DNA of 64,000 nt from Simmondsia chinensis (GCA_018398585.1 JAGTTD010000016.1:20073212-20137211), one strand, 5' to 3'. Shown: positions 34,761 through 47,300, counted from the stretch's first letter. Numbers and translations: made by a program. The notes: generated by a model from the letters alone, not told the origin.

Positions 34761-35381
34761 ATTTGATTTCCGTTCCACTTATATTTTATATTTGGAACAT
34801 CTTTACTAATTCACGTTGCGATGAATATTATAATTAGGAATAATGTTTACATCAAACTAGGCACCAAAAAGTTATTTTGGATTATTCTTTTGATATACGT
34901 TTTTTTAGTAAAATTATCACTTAAGTACCCTATGGTTTGACCACTTATCACCTAGGTACCATAACATTTCAATACATATAATGGGGTACCTCAAAGTTTA
35001 AACATTTTATTGCTTAGGTAGCCGGAAATTTTAAAATTTTATCAATTAGGTACCTTTGTTGAAATTCACTAGATTCTTTATAGAAAATGCTAAAATAGAA
35101 CATGATCCCGACAATATATAAGTATTCTCATTAGAATATAATTGTTTTTTTTTCTCTAAAAAATGCTAACATGGCATATGATTTCGGCCATATTTAGGTC
35201 ATTTATATTAACATACGATGAAATATTTATCATTATTTGCTGAAAATATTGACATGACTAGTAAGAATTATCACAATGAAGTATTATATTAGCGCTTTTA
35301 TATTTGATTAGATTCTAACAAAAATTATTCAAAATTTGAAATGTAGTACCTGAGTGATAAAATATTCAACTTCAAAGTACC

Positions 35382-36865
35382 CGATATGCTCTATATTTAC
35401 ATTTTTTTTTTCACATTCCCACAACATATTCAACTTTTACATGTTTGTTTTGTTGTAATCTAGGTACATTCAGGCTTAGAGCACAACGGAACCAACAAAA
35501 GTTGAAAAGTGACAGAATCAAGCATAATCGAGACATAATTAAAGACTTCTCCGAGAAACCTGACCATGTGTGGAAAAGAAGGACCAATTGGGTTGTAATT
35601 CGATGAGTCCAATAGGTCTCATAGAGTTTTGAATACTAAATGACTAATCAGCGCGAGGTACTGATCGGTTAACAGCCCATGCCTTACAGTGGGACTGCCA
35701 ATTGATCGGGAAACAGCGGCTGGCTGCACCCCTGCATGACCTAGGTCACGTTGTGGGTATATTTAAAGAGGGGGAGACTTCTATTGTTCCCATCTCTTGC
35801 CTCGTCTCTCTCCTCCTTTCCTTTCCTAAGCTGCTACCAGATCCAAGGGGTTCTCTAACGCCGAAGCGCAGGTGGTCAGAGTCCAGGGGGAATCAAAGCA
35901 AGGATCAATGTTAATATCGATTGACGGAATCTTCAATTCCTAGTTTTTATTTATTGTTTTATCTTTTTGGATTTGAATTGTGTGTAAAACACCTATGGAG
36001 GAGTAGATTATTTTAGTTTAGGGATGAAGGACGAGCAGCTGTCCGCATCCCTGGTTCGTATTTTATTTTGACAATGGATTTATGTTATGTTGTATATGCA
36101 CCCCTGTGGGGAATTTATGATTGTTGTTTGGTGTTTTTTTCTGTGTGTTTGTAGTCATGCTAAGATCTCCAAATTATTAGCATTAGTCTATGAGTGTGTA
36201 GCCTCGACCATAACATAATTGGTTTTCACATGTGGTCAAGGTTGAGGCTTTACCCAACCATAAACGCAATCTTTTATACAAATTAATACTTAATTAAGAG
36301 TGACAAAGGAATTTTATAATGCTATTTAGATAATCAATGTTTCACCTAGGGGGATAAGATGGGTTATGCCATTAGACTAGGCCATTACTCTAAACCCTAA
36401 TTTAAGTATTAATTCATATTTAATATTGAATTAGGAGCAAGAAAAGGATTTAAGTAGTACTAATGAGATAACCTATGCGATGCATGGGGTGATTTAATAG
36501 GTTATACCTTTAGACTAGCTCATTACTCTAAGTTCTACTTTAAATATTAACCCAGGCTTAGTGCTTGTAGCCTAAGCCTCCTAAATCATTGTCATAGTAG
36601 AATATAATGACGGGATATGAGTAAAGCTACCTTGAATTCATTCTCTCAACTAATCTCAATCAAATTGACATCTTTAATGTACTGCTTTCTTTAGTTATTC
36701 TCCGAACAATCAACAAAAACCCAAAAAAAATCCAATCACTTGCTAATAACGAAATCCAACTTAACTTTGATTCCCTGTGGATACAACCAGTATACTCGAT
36801 TTAGCTATGAAGAACTCGCACACTTGCAAGTCCATGGTTTTAAAACACTCTTTAAAATTGCATCA
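35382..36865 (+). repeat. 5' LTR of the Tat-like element
   Basis: 1484 bp, paired with 40917-42383. The first base is C where the other LTR has T. A TATA-like gtatatttaaagagg lies near 35755. Confidence 0.88.
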
Positions 36866-36871
36866 AGTTTT

Positions 36872-36891
36872 TGGCACCGTTGTCGGGGAGT
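36872..36891 (+). promoter_or_regulatory. Primer binding site, tRNA-Asp
   Basis: tggcaccgttgtcggggagt matches the complement of plant tRNA-Asp (TGGCGCCGTTGCCGGGGA) with two transitions, in the position used by Tat/Athila elements. Confidence 0.85.
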
Positions 36892-36960
36892 CGGCAGGCT
36901 AAGTTAGTTTTAGGAATTAATGAGGCGAGATACCAAGCAAGTGCGAGTACACCTAAGACC

Positions 36961-38349
36961 ATGGTCAATGATGCACTGGGCATGATTGGGGACCACTTTG
37001 TTCCCCAAACGTACACCGCACTCGCTGGAGTTGTGTTACCCGCTTTGGATAACGCCAACTTTAAAATGAAGCCTGAGATCAGCAACACGCTTCCCACTTT
37101 CTATGGGAAGCTACTAGAGAGCTCGTACGAGTACCTTGATGCGTTCCTTGCAATTTGTGAAACTTGCCCCTACTAAGGTATCTCGACTGATGTAGTTAGA
37201 CTACATATTTTCCGTTTTTGTTAAAAGACATAGATAAGAGATGGTTTTAGTCCCTACCCAGGGGTGAAATCACCACTTAGAATGACCTCCAACAATGCTT
37301 CCTGGTTAAATTTTTTCTGCTCGATAAATAGTTTTGGACAAAAGGACCAGGAGTAATTTCACAAATGTTGGGATAGATTCAAGGAACTCCTTAGAAGCTG
37401 TCCCCACCAAGGGTCACCCCAGTGGGCTCTTGTTCAAAGTTTGTATGATGGTCTCAGAGCATCAAACAAACAAATGGTTAATGCTTCATGTGAGGGAGCA
37501 TTTAACCGACAAGAAGAGGACAAGGCTTGGACCTTATTTGAGCGCCTTAGCGAACACTCCCTCGATCAATCCTCTTCTGTAAGGGTGGTTAGAGGGAACA
37601 AATATGGTGTAGACAAAGTAGCACCTAAAGATGATGTTAACATGAGACTGGATGTCCTTAGTTGGAAGATGGACTAGATTATGAATTTACATGCCAACCC
37701 TACTAGCATGCACCCAGTGAACACTGCTAAATCATCATTTACTGGGGTTACTCCATGCGGCATTTGTTCGGGTGAGGATCACTCTATGTTTGACTGTTTA
37801 TATGTGTCACAGTTTCCCGATTATGTGTGGGACCATGTCTATATAGCATAGGGATATTCGCGGAACAACACCTCATTCTCTAAAACCTACAATCTTGGAT
37901 GGCTCAATCACCCAAAATTCTCTTGGAAAGAGAACGACCATAAGAACCCATCCACAAGACAACAAGATCCTGCCTTTGTAGGTAATGCACACCCTCCCGC
38001 CTTTTCGGGAGGGAAGAGGTACATTTCTCAACCCACCCACACTGTTTTGCATGCTGACCCCCCATCCCCACCTTCGAGACATTCTTCACAATTCAAGGAG
38101 TGTATGCTCCAATTCATGGATGATACCACACAACTGGTCCGATCCCATTCTCAGTCAATTGCTGAAATAGAGGACCACATAGGACAATTGGCCCAAGCTC
38201 TTCATAGGCAAGAGGAAGGGAGATTACCCTCCCAACCTCTCACAAACCCAACAGGGTTCACTAGTTCTAACCCTAACTTGCTTACTTACAAGCAAGTTAA
38301 GGTTGTGTTAATGACTGGAGAAGGGAACCTTAGAGATGTGAAGGTCTAG
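36961..38349 (+). pseudogene. Tat/Athila-like gag, broken
   Basis: In one frame with several stops (37174, about 37352, 37675, 37848). Core gag words are LPTFYGKLLESSYEYLDAFL (near 37096), WDRFKELLRSCPHQGSPQWA (near 37370) and SLYDGL. A CCHC knuckle CGICSGEDHSMFDC is at about 37756-37797. A Ser/His-rich segment and a heptad-like stretch (SIAEIEDHIGQLAQALHR) follow. The wording fits Tat/Athila gag; the protein cannot be made in one piece. Confidence 0.8.
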
Positions 38350-38699
38350 GTTTAAAAGAAGGAGCATTGATCTCTCCCTCACTGCTAATGGGGAGGACCC
38401 ACAAGGTAGGTCTTATGAACCCGCTGTCCCTTTTCCTTCAGCCCTTATAGGACCAAAGAAAAAGGATGACCTAAAGAAGGTTGAGCTCATAGATTTGGTT
38501 AAGGACGTGAAGATCAAATTGCTGTTGATTGAAGCCATTAAGCACATTCCTATACACGCCAAGTTCCTCAAGGACCTCTGCGTGAAAAGGAAGCGTGCGC
38601 AAGCGCATACTTCAAAGAAGGTCTGACTCACCAAGAAGGTGAATAGTATTTTAGTGTCAGGCACCCCACCCAAGTTTTGAGACCCCAGGGCCTTTTACA

Positions 38700-39188
38700 G
38701 TTCCATGTGTCTTAGGAGAAAATTATACGTGCAGAGCCTTGTTGGATCTAGGAGTGAGTATAAATCTCATTCCTTACTTAGTTTTTCAGGAATTGGGTAT
38801 AGGAGACCTTAAACTGACTAATGTCGCACTGCATTTGGCCAATAGGATAGAGTGTGCACCTCGAGGGGTGGTGGAGGATGTACTTGTCAAGGTTGACAAG
38901 TTTGTCTTCCCGGTTAATTTTATTGTTTTAGATATAAACTCTACTCCTAGGAAGAAGCACAACACTCCCATCATTCTAGATCGACTGTTCCTAGCAATTG
39001 CCAATGCTGTGATTTACTTTAGGACAAGAGTGTTGGAGATTTCTTTAGAAAACCTCAAGGCCAAGTTGAAGGTCTTGAGCTTTGTTCGACACCCTCAGAC
39101 TGAGGATGAGATAGAACGCTATAGGGTCGATGATTTTGATCATTTGGTAGAATTCGGTGCGCCAGGTTCAACCAAAAGTGCTGATTGA
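38700..39188 (+). pseudogene. Tat/Athila-like aspartic protease
   Basis: An open frame from 38739 with the active site segment LDLGVSINLIPYLVF, then ECAPRGVVEDVLVKVDKFVFPVN and HNTPIILDRLFLAIANAV. The DLGAS-type active site and the VLVKVDKFVFPVNF block characterise proteases of Tat/Athila elements. It lies in a different frame from gag and ends at 39188, where reverse transcriptase should begin but does not. Confidence 0.8.
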
Positions 39189-40916
39189 AATACTGTCCCT
39201 ATCTGTGTCGATAATTGTGCGTCCTCACCTAAACTTGGTAGGATAGAGATTCAAGACCCTAATACAGATGATTTTTTCCTCCTTGATAGTCATAGCTTGG
39301 GAAATGCTGTTGGGTTTGGGGATCATCCCTACAAGCTGAACTTGAATTCTATGGCAGACATTGCCTTGAATTTTTGTTAACATTGTGCTCTACACTGCGT
39401 CCGGCTGAAGACGTTAAACTTAGTGCTCTAGGGAGTCAACCCAACCTACTTTTATGTTTGTTGTGTGTTTTAATTTGTCTTTAACACTACACTCTAGTTG
39501 TTTTGCAGATCCTTTTGTTATCCCTCCCATGCTTACTTTGTTCCTCTTTTACTAAACACTTGTACGGTCCTAATGCTACTAATAAGTTTGTTTTGTATTC
39601 TATCTTCTATGTCTTCTTTTGTAGCTTGCTGTTTCTGCCTTCTCTTTTTGGATTTGCTCACCACACATAGCCGAATATGCCACACCTCAAGTCGTCTCTT
39701 TCCTTTCTTTACTTGTATTTATTTTTGTTGATCTGCATTGAGGACAATGCAAGGTTTGGGTTTGGGGATGGCATGTATAGTGTATACTCTTGATTGTCCT
39801 TTTAGTATCTTTCTGCTTTAATTAGCTGAGTTTTTGCATGGATTAACATAGACTTATGATGACTTATATTGAAGTTCAAATTTCAAATGTACTATGACGA
39901 TTAGAATATTTTTGTAATGAGATTATTTGTGTTTTTGGCTTTTAACTAGTTAGAGAGATTATTTCCTTTCAACCATAGCCTTATGACTTGCCTTACGTTT
40001 TAGGTTGTGATAACGGAAGTAATTTTAGAAATCTGAATCCACTATTTTACTCCTACCAGTGTTGAAATTAATATTTACCTCTTTATCTTGAATGATTCAA
40101 AAAAAAAAAGAAAAAGAAAAAAAGGGCACCAATGCCTATAAATTAGGTAAGTACCTATGACTTGTTAGTTCTTGTAGCCCCTGTATCTCGAGCAAGTAAG
40201 CCCATGGGGGTGTCTTAACACCTAGTACCTTGAGCCACCTGGGTTGGGATTTACCAGTCAAAAGCTCATTACACGGGCCATAGAGAAAGCTTAAGAAAAA
40301 TTAATCACTTAAAATCATTGTTGTAAGCACCAATGCCTAATGTGAAAAAAAGGGAGAAAATTTGAGGTATGTGCAAGTGACGGCTTAGGTTGTGAATTCC
40401 TTTGACTCGAGCCATTAGGTCCGAGAAGTTCTATTCACTCCTCGTCTTGAGCCAACTGGATTGGGAGTCACCGGCTAAAAACAGACTACATGATCTGAGG
40501 AAGACACGCCTGGCCATGAGTTACTTAAAAAAAAAAAAGGAAACAAGGAAAAAAAAGAAGTCTTTTGATTTATTCATTGATTAGAAGTGAATTATTTGGA
40601 TAACTGTTTCTTTTGATTATTCTCTCTATTCATCTCAAATTTGCAGGGTTTGAAAAAATACAAGGGGAGAGAAGTTTTAAACTCACTTTCTAGTAAGAAG
40701 ACTTGAATTGCAAGAACTCGAGTTGGAACCAAGATAATAATAACATTACATATAGATTCTCTACTCTCAGGTACACCTTCAAATATGCCAAAAAATATTT
40801 TTCAGAATTAATTCTTGCCATTACATGCTTGATCAATTTTTTTCATCTTTTGCTAGTTTAAGTTGAATCTTGCTTGAAGACAAGTAAGGAATAGGTTTGG
40901 AGATGTTGATCTGCTT
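39189..40916 (+). other. Non-coding 3' internal part of the Tat-like element
   Basis: No domain visible. It contains the motif attgaggacaatgcaaggtt (about 39738) and tracts where ccttgagccacctgggttgggatt-like wording recurs (about 40230 and 40450). The purine-rich aggaataggtttggagatgt (to 40916) is the probable polypurine tract. Confidence 0.6.
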
Positions 40917-42383
40917 CATGTTTACATATTTTATTTCTCCTTCCTACAACATATTCAGCTTTTAGATGCGCGTTTTGTTGTAATCTTGGTACATTCATGC
41001 TTAGAGTGCATCGGAGCAAACAAAGGTTGAAAAGTCTTAAAATCAAGCATAATCGAGAAATAATTGAAGATTGCTCTAAGAGACCCAACCACATGTGGAA
41101 ATGAAGGACCAATCGGGTTGTCATTCAGTGACTCCAATCAGTCTAGTAGAGTTTCGGATACTAAACGACTAATTGGAATGAAGTACCAATCCGTCAGCAG
41201 CCCACGCTTGACAGTGGTACTACCAATCAATCGGGAATCAGGGCCAATCAATGGGCTAGCTGCACCCTAGCATGACCTCAGTCACGCTGTAGGCATATTT
41301 AAACGGGGGAAGACTTCTATTTTTCCCATCATTTGGCTCGTCTCTCTCCTCTTCTCCTTCCCAAAGCCGCTACGAGATCTAAGGGGTTCTTTAACGCTGA
41401 AGCGCAGGTGGTTGGCGTGCTGGGGAAATCACAACAAGGATCAACATCAACATCAATCAATGGAGTCTTCAATTTCTAGTTTTTATTCATTATTTTGCTT
41501 TTTGGATTTGACTGATGTGTAAAACTCCTATGGAGTAATAGATTCTTTTAGTTTAGGGGTGAAGGACGGGTGTAACCATCTGTATCCCAAATTTGTGGTT
41601 TACTTTGACAATGGATTTATGTTATGTTATATACGGACCCCAGAGGGGAATTTATGATGTTTGTCTATTATTTCTTTCTGTGTGCTTGTAACCATGTTAA
41701 GATCTCCAAATCATTAGCGTTAGTCTACTAGCTTATAGCCTAGACCATAACGTAACTAGTTTTCACGTGTGGTCAAGGTTGAGGTTGTATACAACCCTGA
41801 ACACAATCATTTACACAAATTAATACTTAATAAGGAGTGATGAAGGAATTTGTTAGTGCTTTTGAGATAATCCATGCTATACCTAGGGTGATAAGATGGT
41901 TATGCCCTTAGACTAGTTTATTACTCTAAACCCTAATTTAAGTATTAGTTCAAGTTTAATATTGAATTAGGAGCAAGAAAGGAATTATGCAGTGCTAATG
42001 AGATAATCTATGCAACACGTAGGATGATATGATAGGTTATACCTTTAAACTAATTTATTATCCTAAGCCCTAATTTTAATATTAACCCAGGCTTAGCCTA
42101 AGCCTCCTAAATCATTGTCATAGTTGAATATGGGATATGAGTAAAGCTACCCTGAATTCATTCCCTAAACTAATCTCAATCAAATTGACATCTTTAATTT
42201 ATTGCTTTCTTTAGTTAATTCTCCGAATAATCAACAAAAACCCAAAAATCTAGTCACTTGTTAATAACAAAATCTGACTTAGCTCTGATTCCCTATGGAT
42301 AAGACCTATATGCCCGATTTAGCTATGACGAACTCGCACACTTGCGAGTACACGATTTTAAAACACTTTTTAAAACTACATCA
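40917..42383 (+). repeat. 3' LTR of the Tat-like element
   Basis: 1467 bp beginning TGATCTGC and ending ACATCA. It differs from the 5' LTR at many positions, so the insertion is older than that of the Tekay-like element. Confidence 0.88.
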
Positions 42384-42459
42384 GTACCTCAAAATATGTA
42401 TTAAATTATTAGGATATGTGATAAATGCTTAAGCCTCAGAGTACCTTAGTAATAATTTC

Positions 42460-43095
42460 AAAACTACACAAAGTCTAGATAATTTCAAATATATTATATT
42501 GTTACTTATGTTGTCCTATGACTAGGTATAAGATGATTGGTAGAAGTTGATTCCTTTAAAACCAACAAAGAATATAAAAATAGGAGAACATGTTTTCCTT
42601 TGAAACAAACAATGGGAAAACTCAATGGGAATTTCTATTTCCAAGGAAAATCTTTTGTAAAGGAAAATATTTCTAGGGGAAGATTACTTCCCTAGAAACA
42701 AACGGAGCCTCAATATATCAATAATAACTCGTATAGCTCTTTGGCTACACAACCCTAGAAAATTGGAATTAGATAGTAGAACCTCCTCACATGGATAAAG
42801 AAATTCCCTAAACAAAAAGGGCGCAAAGGACGTAAAATTCCAACCAACTACTTGGGTAGAAAATTCATAAGCCCTTGCTCATGTTCAGTTTTGAGGGCTT
42901 GAGCAGGCTCGACAAGCATCATGAACCATGTGAAGAATGAATCATGCTTGAATGGAGTGAGTGACAAGGTATGTGAATGCTCTATATATAAAGCTCAAGG
43001 AAACAAGTAAAAGACAATAGTAGCCCTCATACATACATGTAAACTAACGACAAAATGGACAAAGGAGAATAAACCTAATTGACTTCCCAATAGAG
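42460..43095 (-). other. Probable 3' LTR or flank of a minus-strand copia element
   Basis: On the minus strand a polypurine tract (agattgagggggca, about 43103-43117) is followed by a sequence beginning TATTAGAGTATATTC, a likely 3' LTR start. A TATA-like tatatatagagc lies near 42985. No matching 5' LTR was found in the window, so the LTR length is unknown. Confidence 0.5.
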
Positions 43096-43099
43096 AATA

Positions 43100-44500
43100 T
43101 ACTCTAATATGCCCCCTCAATCTAAAAGGTGGTGCAACAACATGAACATTGCTCTTTTAACAATGAAAGAGATCATTGCCCAGTCCTTTAGTGGAGATGT
43201 CAGCTATTTACTTTGTTGTGAGAGTGTGGCGGACTTGCAGATCACCCTTGAGAACCTTCTCATGAACACAGTGGAAGTCGATGTCAACATGTTTACCGTA
43301 ATCATTGGAGATGAGGTTTGTAGCAAAATAGGAAGCAGAAACGTTATCACAATAGATGATGATCGGGCCTGAGTGGCAAAGTCCGGTGTCCCTCACGAGG
43401 TAGCGAATCTAATCGGCTTCAGCAGCAACTTGGGCCACAAACCAGTACTCGGATTCAGTAGAGGATTTAGAAACCGTAGCTTGTTTCTTGGCACACCAAG
43501 AGATGAAGTTGGGACCAAGGAATAGAGCCCAACCTGTGGTGGAGCGGCGAGTATCAAGGCATGCCCCCAAATCCACATCCGCATAGACTACTACAGAGGT
43601 GTAAGAATCAAGAAGAACTATTATTCCATGGTCGGGGGTGCTTTTAAGGTACTTGAGGATGCGCTTGACAACCTACCAATGACTAGTCCTGGGAGCATGC
43701 ATAAACTGGGAGACAAGATTAACCGTAGAACATATATCGAGATAGGTCATGGTTAGGTATTGAAGTGCCTTAACAATGCTTCTATACTTAGTTGGGGTGA
43801 ATATAAGATCCCCGTTGGTTAGAGATAGATGCGTCCATGCCGGGAGGGGAGTTTTGATAGGTTTGGCATTGCGCATTTGGTGACAAAATCAATGGTATAC
43901 TTTTGTTGTGAGATGAATAGTCTAGTTTTGGTTCTGTGAGCTTTAATACCGAGGAGGTAGGGAAGAGAGCCAAGGTCTTTCATGGAAAATTGAGTTGAGA
44001 GGCTTCGAATGAGGGTGTTGAGGGAGCTTGGATTAGATCCAGTTAGGTTTATGTCATCAACGTAGGGAAGGAAGCATATAATGTCTATGGATTTTTTGAA
44101 GAGAAAGAGAGAAGGGTCTGCACGACAATAAGTGAAACCCAGACAATAAAGAAAAATGATAAAGTGATGAAACTAAGCTTGTGGAGCCTGTTTCAGACTG
44201 TAAAGAGCTTTTCATAATCCACATACATGGTTGGGGCATTTGGGGTGAATGAAACCCTTTGCTTGCCGCATATGCACTTATTCCTTAAGATAGCCATGTA
44301 GGAATGCATTTTTAACATCTAATTGTTTTATATTCTAGTTATTGGTAATTGTGACTGAGAAGATAAAGCATATGATGGAAGGTTTAACAAAAGAACTTCC
44401 TACAATATTTTGATCTGAGTTGGGGGGTACAAGATCTCATGTGTTATTTTGAATGAAAGCATTAAATTCATCTGCCATAGCTTCTTGCCATTTAGGGTTT
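43100..44500 (-). pseudogene. copia reverse transcriptase and RNase H, badly decayed
   Basis: Minus-strand reading from about 44330 down: QLDVKNAFLHGYL, SLKQAPQA near 44180, the catalytic region reduced to YVDDINLTG (about 44070), SMKDLGSLPYLLG (43985) and KTPLPAWTHLSLTNGD (43860-43810). RNase H has the DVDLGACLDTRRSTTGW-type region in shifted frames (43580-43520), EAEAD-like sequence near 43410 and HVDIDFHCVHEKV (43290). Many stops and shifts. It belongs to the same element as the integrase and gag remnants up to 47300. Confidence 0.8.
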
Positions 44501-44815
44501 TTAACTGCCTAAGAGTAACATGTAGGTTCTTGTATTACAGTTATAGATGAGAGTGAGAAGATATTTTATTTTTCGAATGTCATCTTTTAATCGAGTTTGC
44601 AAAGGGCGAATGTTAAGATGGGGAGTCAATGACGTTGCAACCAATTCTATTAGGATTGAAGTACCCTCGGTATTCGGTGGGGAGATGGGTGATAGTGGGA
44701 CACAGGGGCGTTGGTGGTGGGTACTAGAGGGATGTGCTGGTTTAGTGCCAGAGGTGTGGGTATAGTAGTCTCGGTGCAGGAAGGTCTCATTGATGGGACA
44801 TAGGGGAGGTGGGGC

Positions 44816-44817
<2 letters not shown>

Positions 44818-44846
<29 letters not shown>

Positions 44847-44919
44847 TGGTCCTGTGGGTGCAGGGCGGTCTCGGTGGAATCCTATTTTGGGGGGGGGGGG
44901 GAGGGGGGGGGGGGGGGGG
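44818..44919 (+). repeat. Cluster of long G-runs
   Basis: G-runs of 29 (44818-44846), 13 (44889-44901) and 17 (44903-44919) lie in what should be the linker between integrase and reverse transcriptase of the minus-strand copia. They could form quadruplexes or be assembly-sensitive. Confidence 0.9.
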
Positions 44920-45059
44920 TGGTGAGCGGGGTTTATTTCCAAGTATTAGCGTCCATAGGGGGGTTGTTTGTCGGGTGTGAAGCGATAGGGCTGCCACCCG
45001 AGGGTGGAGCCACCGGCTGTAGTGGCGCTGAAACTAAGGATAAGGGAAGAGGAAAGTCA

Positions 45060-46115
45060 ACTATAGTAGCGGTGGCTCTGAGGCTTGGGTGTTGAGAACA
45101 AGTAGAAGTCCGGGATAGGGAAAGCTAGATTCATTAAACCTAACATGACAATTTATGTAGATTTTTCTCGTTTGAGGGTCAAGACATCGGTAACCCTTGT
45201 AGCGTGCTGTATATCCGATGAAGATGTATGGTATGGACCATGGGGCCAATTTATGGGGGGCACATGGAGTGATGTTAAGATAACATGCATACCCAAAATT
45301 TCAAAAGCTCGAGTAATCGGGGAGTCCTTTGAAAAGCTTTTCAAATGGCGATGAATTTTTAAGAACTAGAGTGGGGAGGCTATTTATTATAAAACGCGCA
45401 GTGCATGCTGCATCATCCTAGAAAAATTGGTAACCGAGATTGAATAAGGAGCGTTCATGCCATTTCAATGTTGTGTTGATGCTTTCGTTTTGCCACCCCA
45501 TTGTGTTGTGGGGTATCAGGACATGAATGGCGAAAATGAATCCATGTTAGCAACATAGGGAGTTCATGCGACAATGATTAAATTCTCGACCACCATCGCT
45601 TTGTTTATTTTTGTGAAAAACTAGTTTTCAACAAAGGTTTGAGAACTTAAAAAATTTCAAGAACTTTAGATTTATGCAGCATAGGATAAATCCAAGTAAA
45701 CCGTGTGAAATCATCAATGAACTAACATAGTATTTGTGACACGAATTTGATGAAATAGGAGATTGCTATACATCTAAATGAATTAAGTGCAAAGGAGAAT
45801 CTACTAAACGTAAAGCATGCTGAAAAGGCAACTGATGAGATTTGCCAAAGGTACAAGTTTGACAAAAATTAGTAAAACCAGAACTAAAAATAAGTTTGGG
45901 AGTACGTAAAACACCTAGCATTGGTCATCTTAGGCGCCCTAATCGACAATGCCATAAAACACCTAGCATTGGTCATCTGAGGCGCCCTAATCGACAATGC
46001 CATAAGTCTCCTGGTTGTGTTCGAACCATGAGTCCAAAATGGAATGGGGTGAGAAACTATAAAGTAGTCCATTACTGAGAACCCAAAGTAGAGAGATCCT
46101 CGAAGCTTTGTCTTT
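45060..46115 (-). pseudogene. copia integrase, badly decayed
   Basis: Minus-strand words include LWHCRLGRLR and TCTFGKSHQLPF (pre-integrase zinc region, about 46010-45830), SDGGREFN near 45600, HNTMGWQNE (about 45500, from the PQQNG-VER segment), and FIGYTARYKGYRC with RKIYINCHVRFNE (45220-45130, the integrase C-terminal end). Frames change many times. A 48-bp tandem duplication lies inside the pre-integrase part. Confidence 0.75.
45907..46003 (+). repeat. 48-bp tandem duplication
   Basis: Two consecutive 48-bp copies starting aaaacacctagcattggtc, differing at one base (cttagg against ctgagg), in the copia pre-integrase region. Confidence 0.92.
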
Positions 46116-47300
46116 AACAAAAAAAAAAAAAAAAAAAAAAGAGTCAAACTAGATAGTACAACCATTATCTTGACAAAGTTTCTTTGCTGAGAGAAAGTAG
46201 TGTGTTAGTTGTGGGACTAACATAACCTGGGGTTGACGTGTTTTTGTTTTAATTGTTGATGAACCCGTATATGCATGGCAGGAAGTAAAGCCCCATCCCT
46301 AACCAAAACTTGTTTATGACCATAGTAAGAAGGGAGAGATTTTAGCATACCTAAGTAAGGGGTCATGTGATTGAAGGGTTTAGAGTTAGGGTACCAACTA
46401 TAGTCTTGAGAGTCATTGATGGACATGGCGGCAAGAAAGCGCGAGGGATCCGGGAAGGAAGCTTGGTGTAATCGATGTGGACAAGAAACAATAGCATGAC
46501 CTGTTGCCCTATTTGGTTGCAGACTTGGTAGTGTTGAGATTTAGGTCCGAGAATTCCACTACCACTAGTCGATGGGTTGCCCGATGTGTGAGTTTAGGGT
46601 GTGGTGTGGGATAAGGTATAATGGCCCGATTTGGCTAATGATTTTGTCCCCTAGATCGGCCCCCTCAACTACCACTGCTGCCTTTGTTGTGACCTTTGTC
46701 ACCTTGACCACGTCCCTCACAACCAAAGTTGAGCCTGGAGTTCTTGCACTTGAAGCAACTAAAGCACGTTGAGGATCTGTGGGAGAGCGCCCTTAATACT
46801 GGGTTTGGGCACTGTCTTCATTTAAAAGGGCAATTTTTAGCACCTCAAAATTATGAGTGGGTTAAGTGTTTTGAGTGAGGGTGCCAAATGCGGCATATTC
46901 AATTGTAAGACCAGAAAGTGCATACTAAACAAGTTCTCTATTTGAAATCAAGGATTCCATGGCAGCTAAGTCGTAGGCTATGGATTTTAATTTAGAAAGA
47001 TATGTTTTCACAGTTTTGCCATCTTTTCTTAGGTTAACAATTTGAGTTCTCAGGTCGAATTCCTTGGCCATCGAGCGGTCTTGGAATCGCTTGACAAGCA
47101 CATCCTACTTGGCTTTTGATGTGGATTGTCGGAGAATGTCGTTTAGGAGAGGGCGTGATAGTGTGGCAGCAATGCATGAACGAAGACTTTGGTCTGTTTT
47201 ATTCAAGTTAATGTACTCGGGAATTGGGAGTAGAAGTTCCATTAGAATTTGTTATTTAGTTTAGAGGACAGGGGTGGGCACTGTTAATGTAGCCCATGAA
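46116..47300 (-). pseudogene. copia gag and protease, badly decayed
   Basis: Reading down from 47300 on the minus strand: PEYINLNKTDQSLRSCIAAT (about 47225), LVKRFQDRSMAKEFDLRTQI (about 47100), VKTYLSKLKSIAYDLAAME and YALSGLTIEYAAFGTL, the UBN2-type gag. Glycine/valine-rich remnants and a protease region follow (YSWYPNSKPFNHMTPYLG, about 46395). There the catalytic DSGA is replaced by NSKP, so the protease is inactive as well as broken. Confidence 0.78.

Larger units (their letters stand above)
35382..42383 (+). mobile_element. Tat/Athila-like Ty3/gypsy element lacking reverse transcriptase
   Basis: LTRs at 35382-36865 and 40917-42383 begin (T/C)GAT and end ATCA. The duplication gtacc flanks it (35377-35381 and 42384-42388). 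A tRNA-Asp primer site follows the 5' LTR. Gag and an aspartic protease are present but broken. The 1.7 kb between protease and 3' LTR has no reverse transcriptase, RNase H or integrase. It contains the conserved pre-LTR motif attgaggacaatgcaaggt (about 39738) seen in Tat/Athila elements. A non-autonomous member or a deletion derivative. Confidence 0.85.
34911..42459. mobile_element. Old TIR element split by the Tat-like retrotransposon
   Basis: The left arm (34911-35381) starts aaattatcacttaagtaccc and the right arm (42384-42459) ends in its imperfect reverse complement (gtaccttagtaataattt). Left-arm DNA repeats the motif ctta/ctaggtacc with an approximately 50-bp rhythm. Removing the 7-kb insertion and one copy of its duplication leaves about 540 bp, the size of a MITE. 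No coding sequence; superfamily undetermined. Confidence 0.6.

Noticed and set aside
44650..45095. Gly- or Pro-rich frames on both strands
   Set aside because: Produced by the G-run cluster inside a decayed copia linker.
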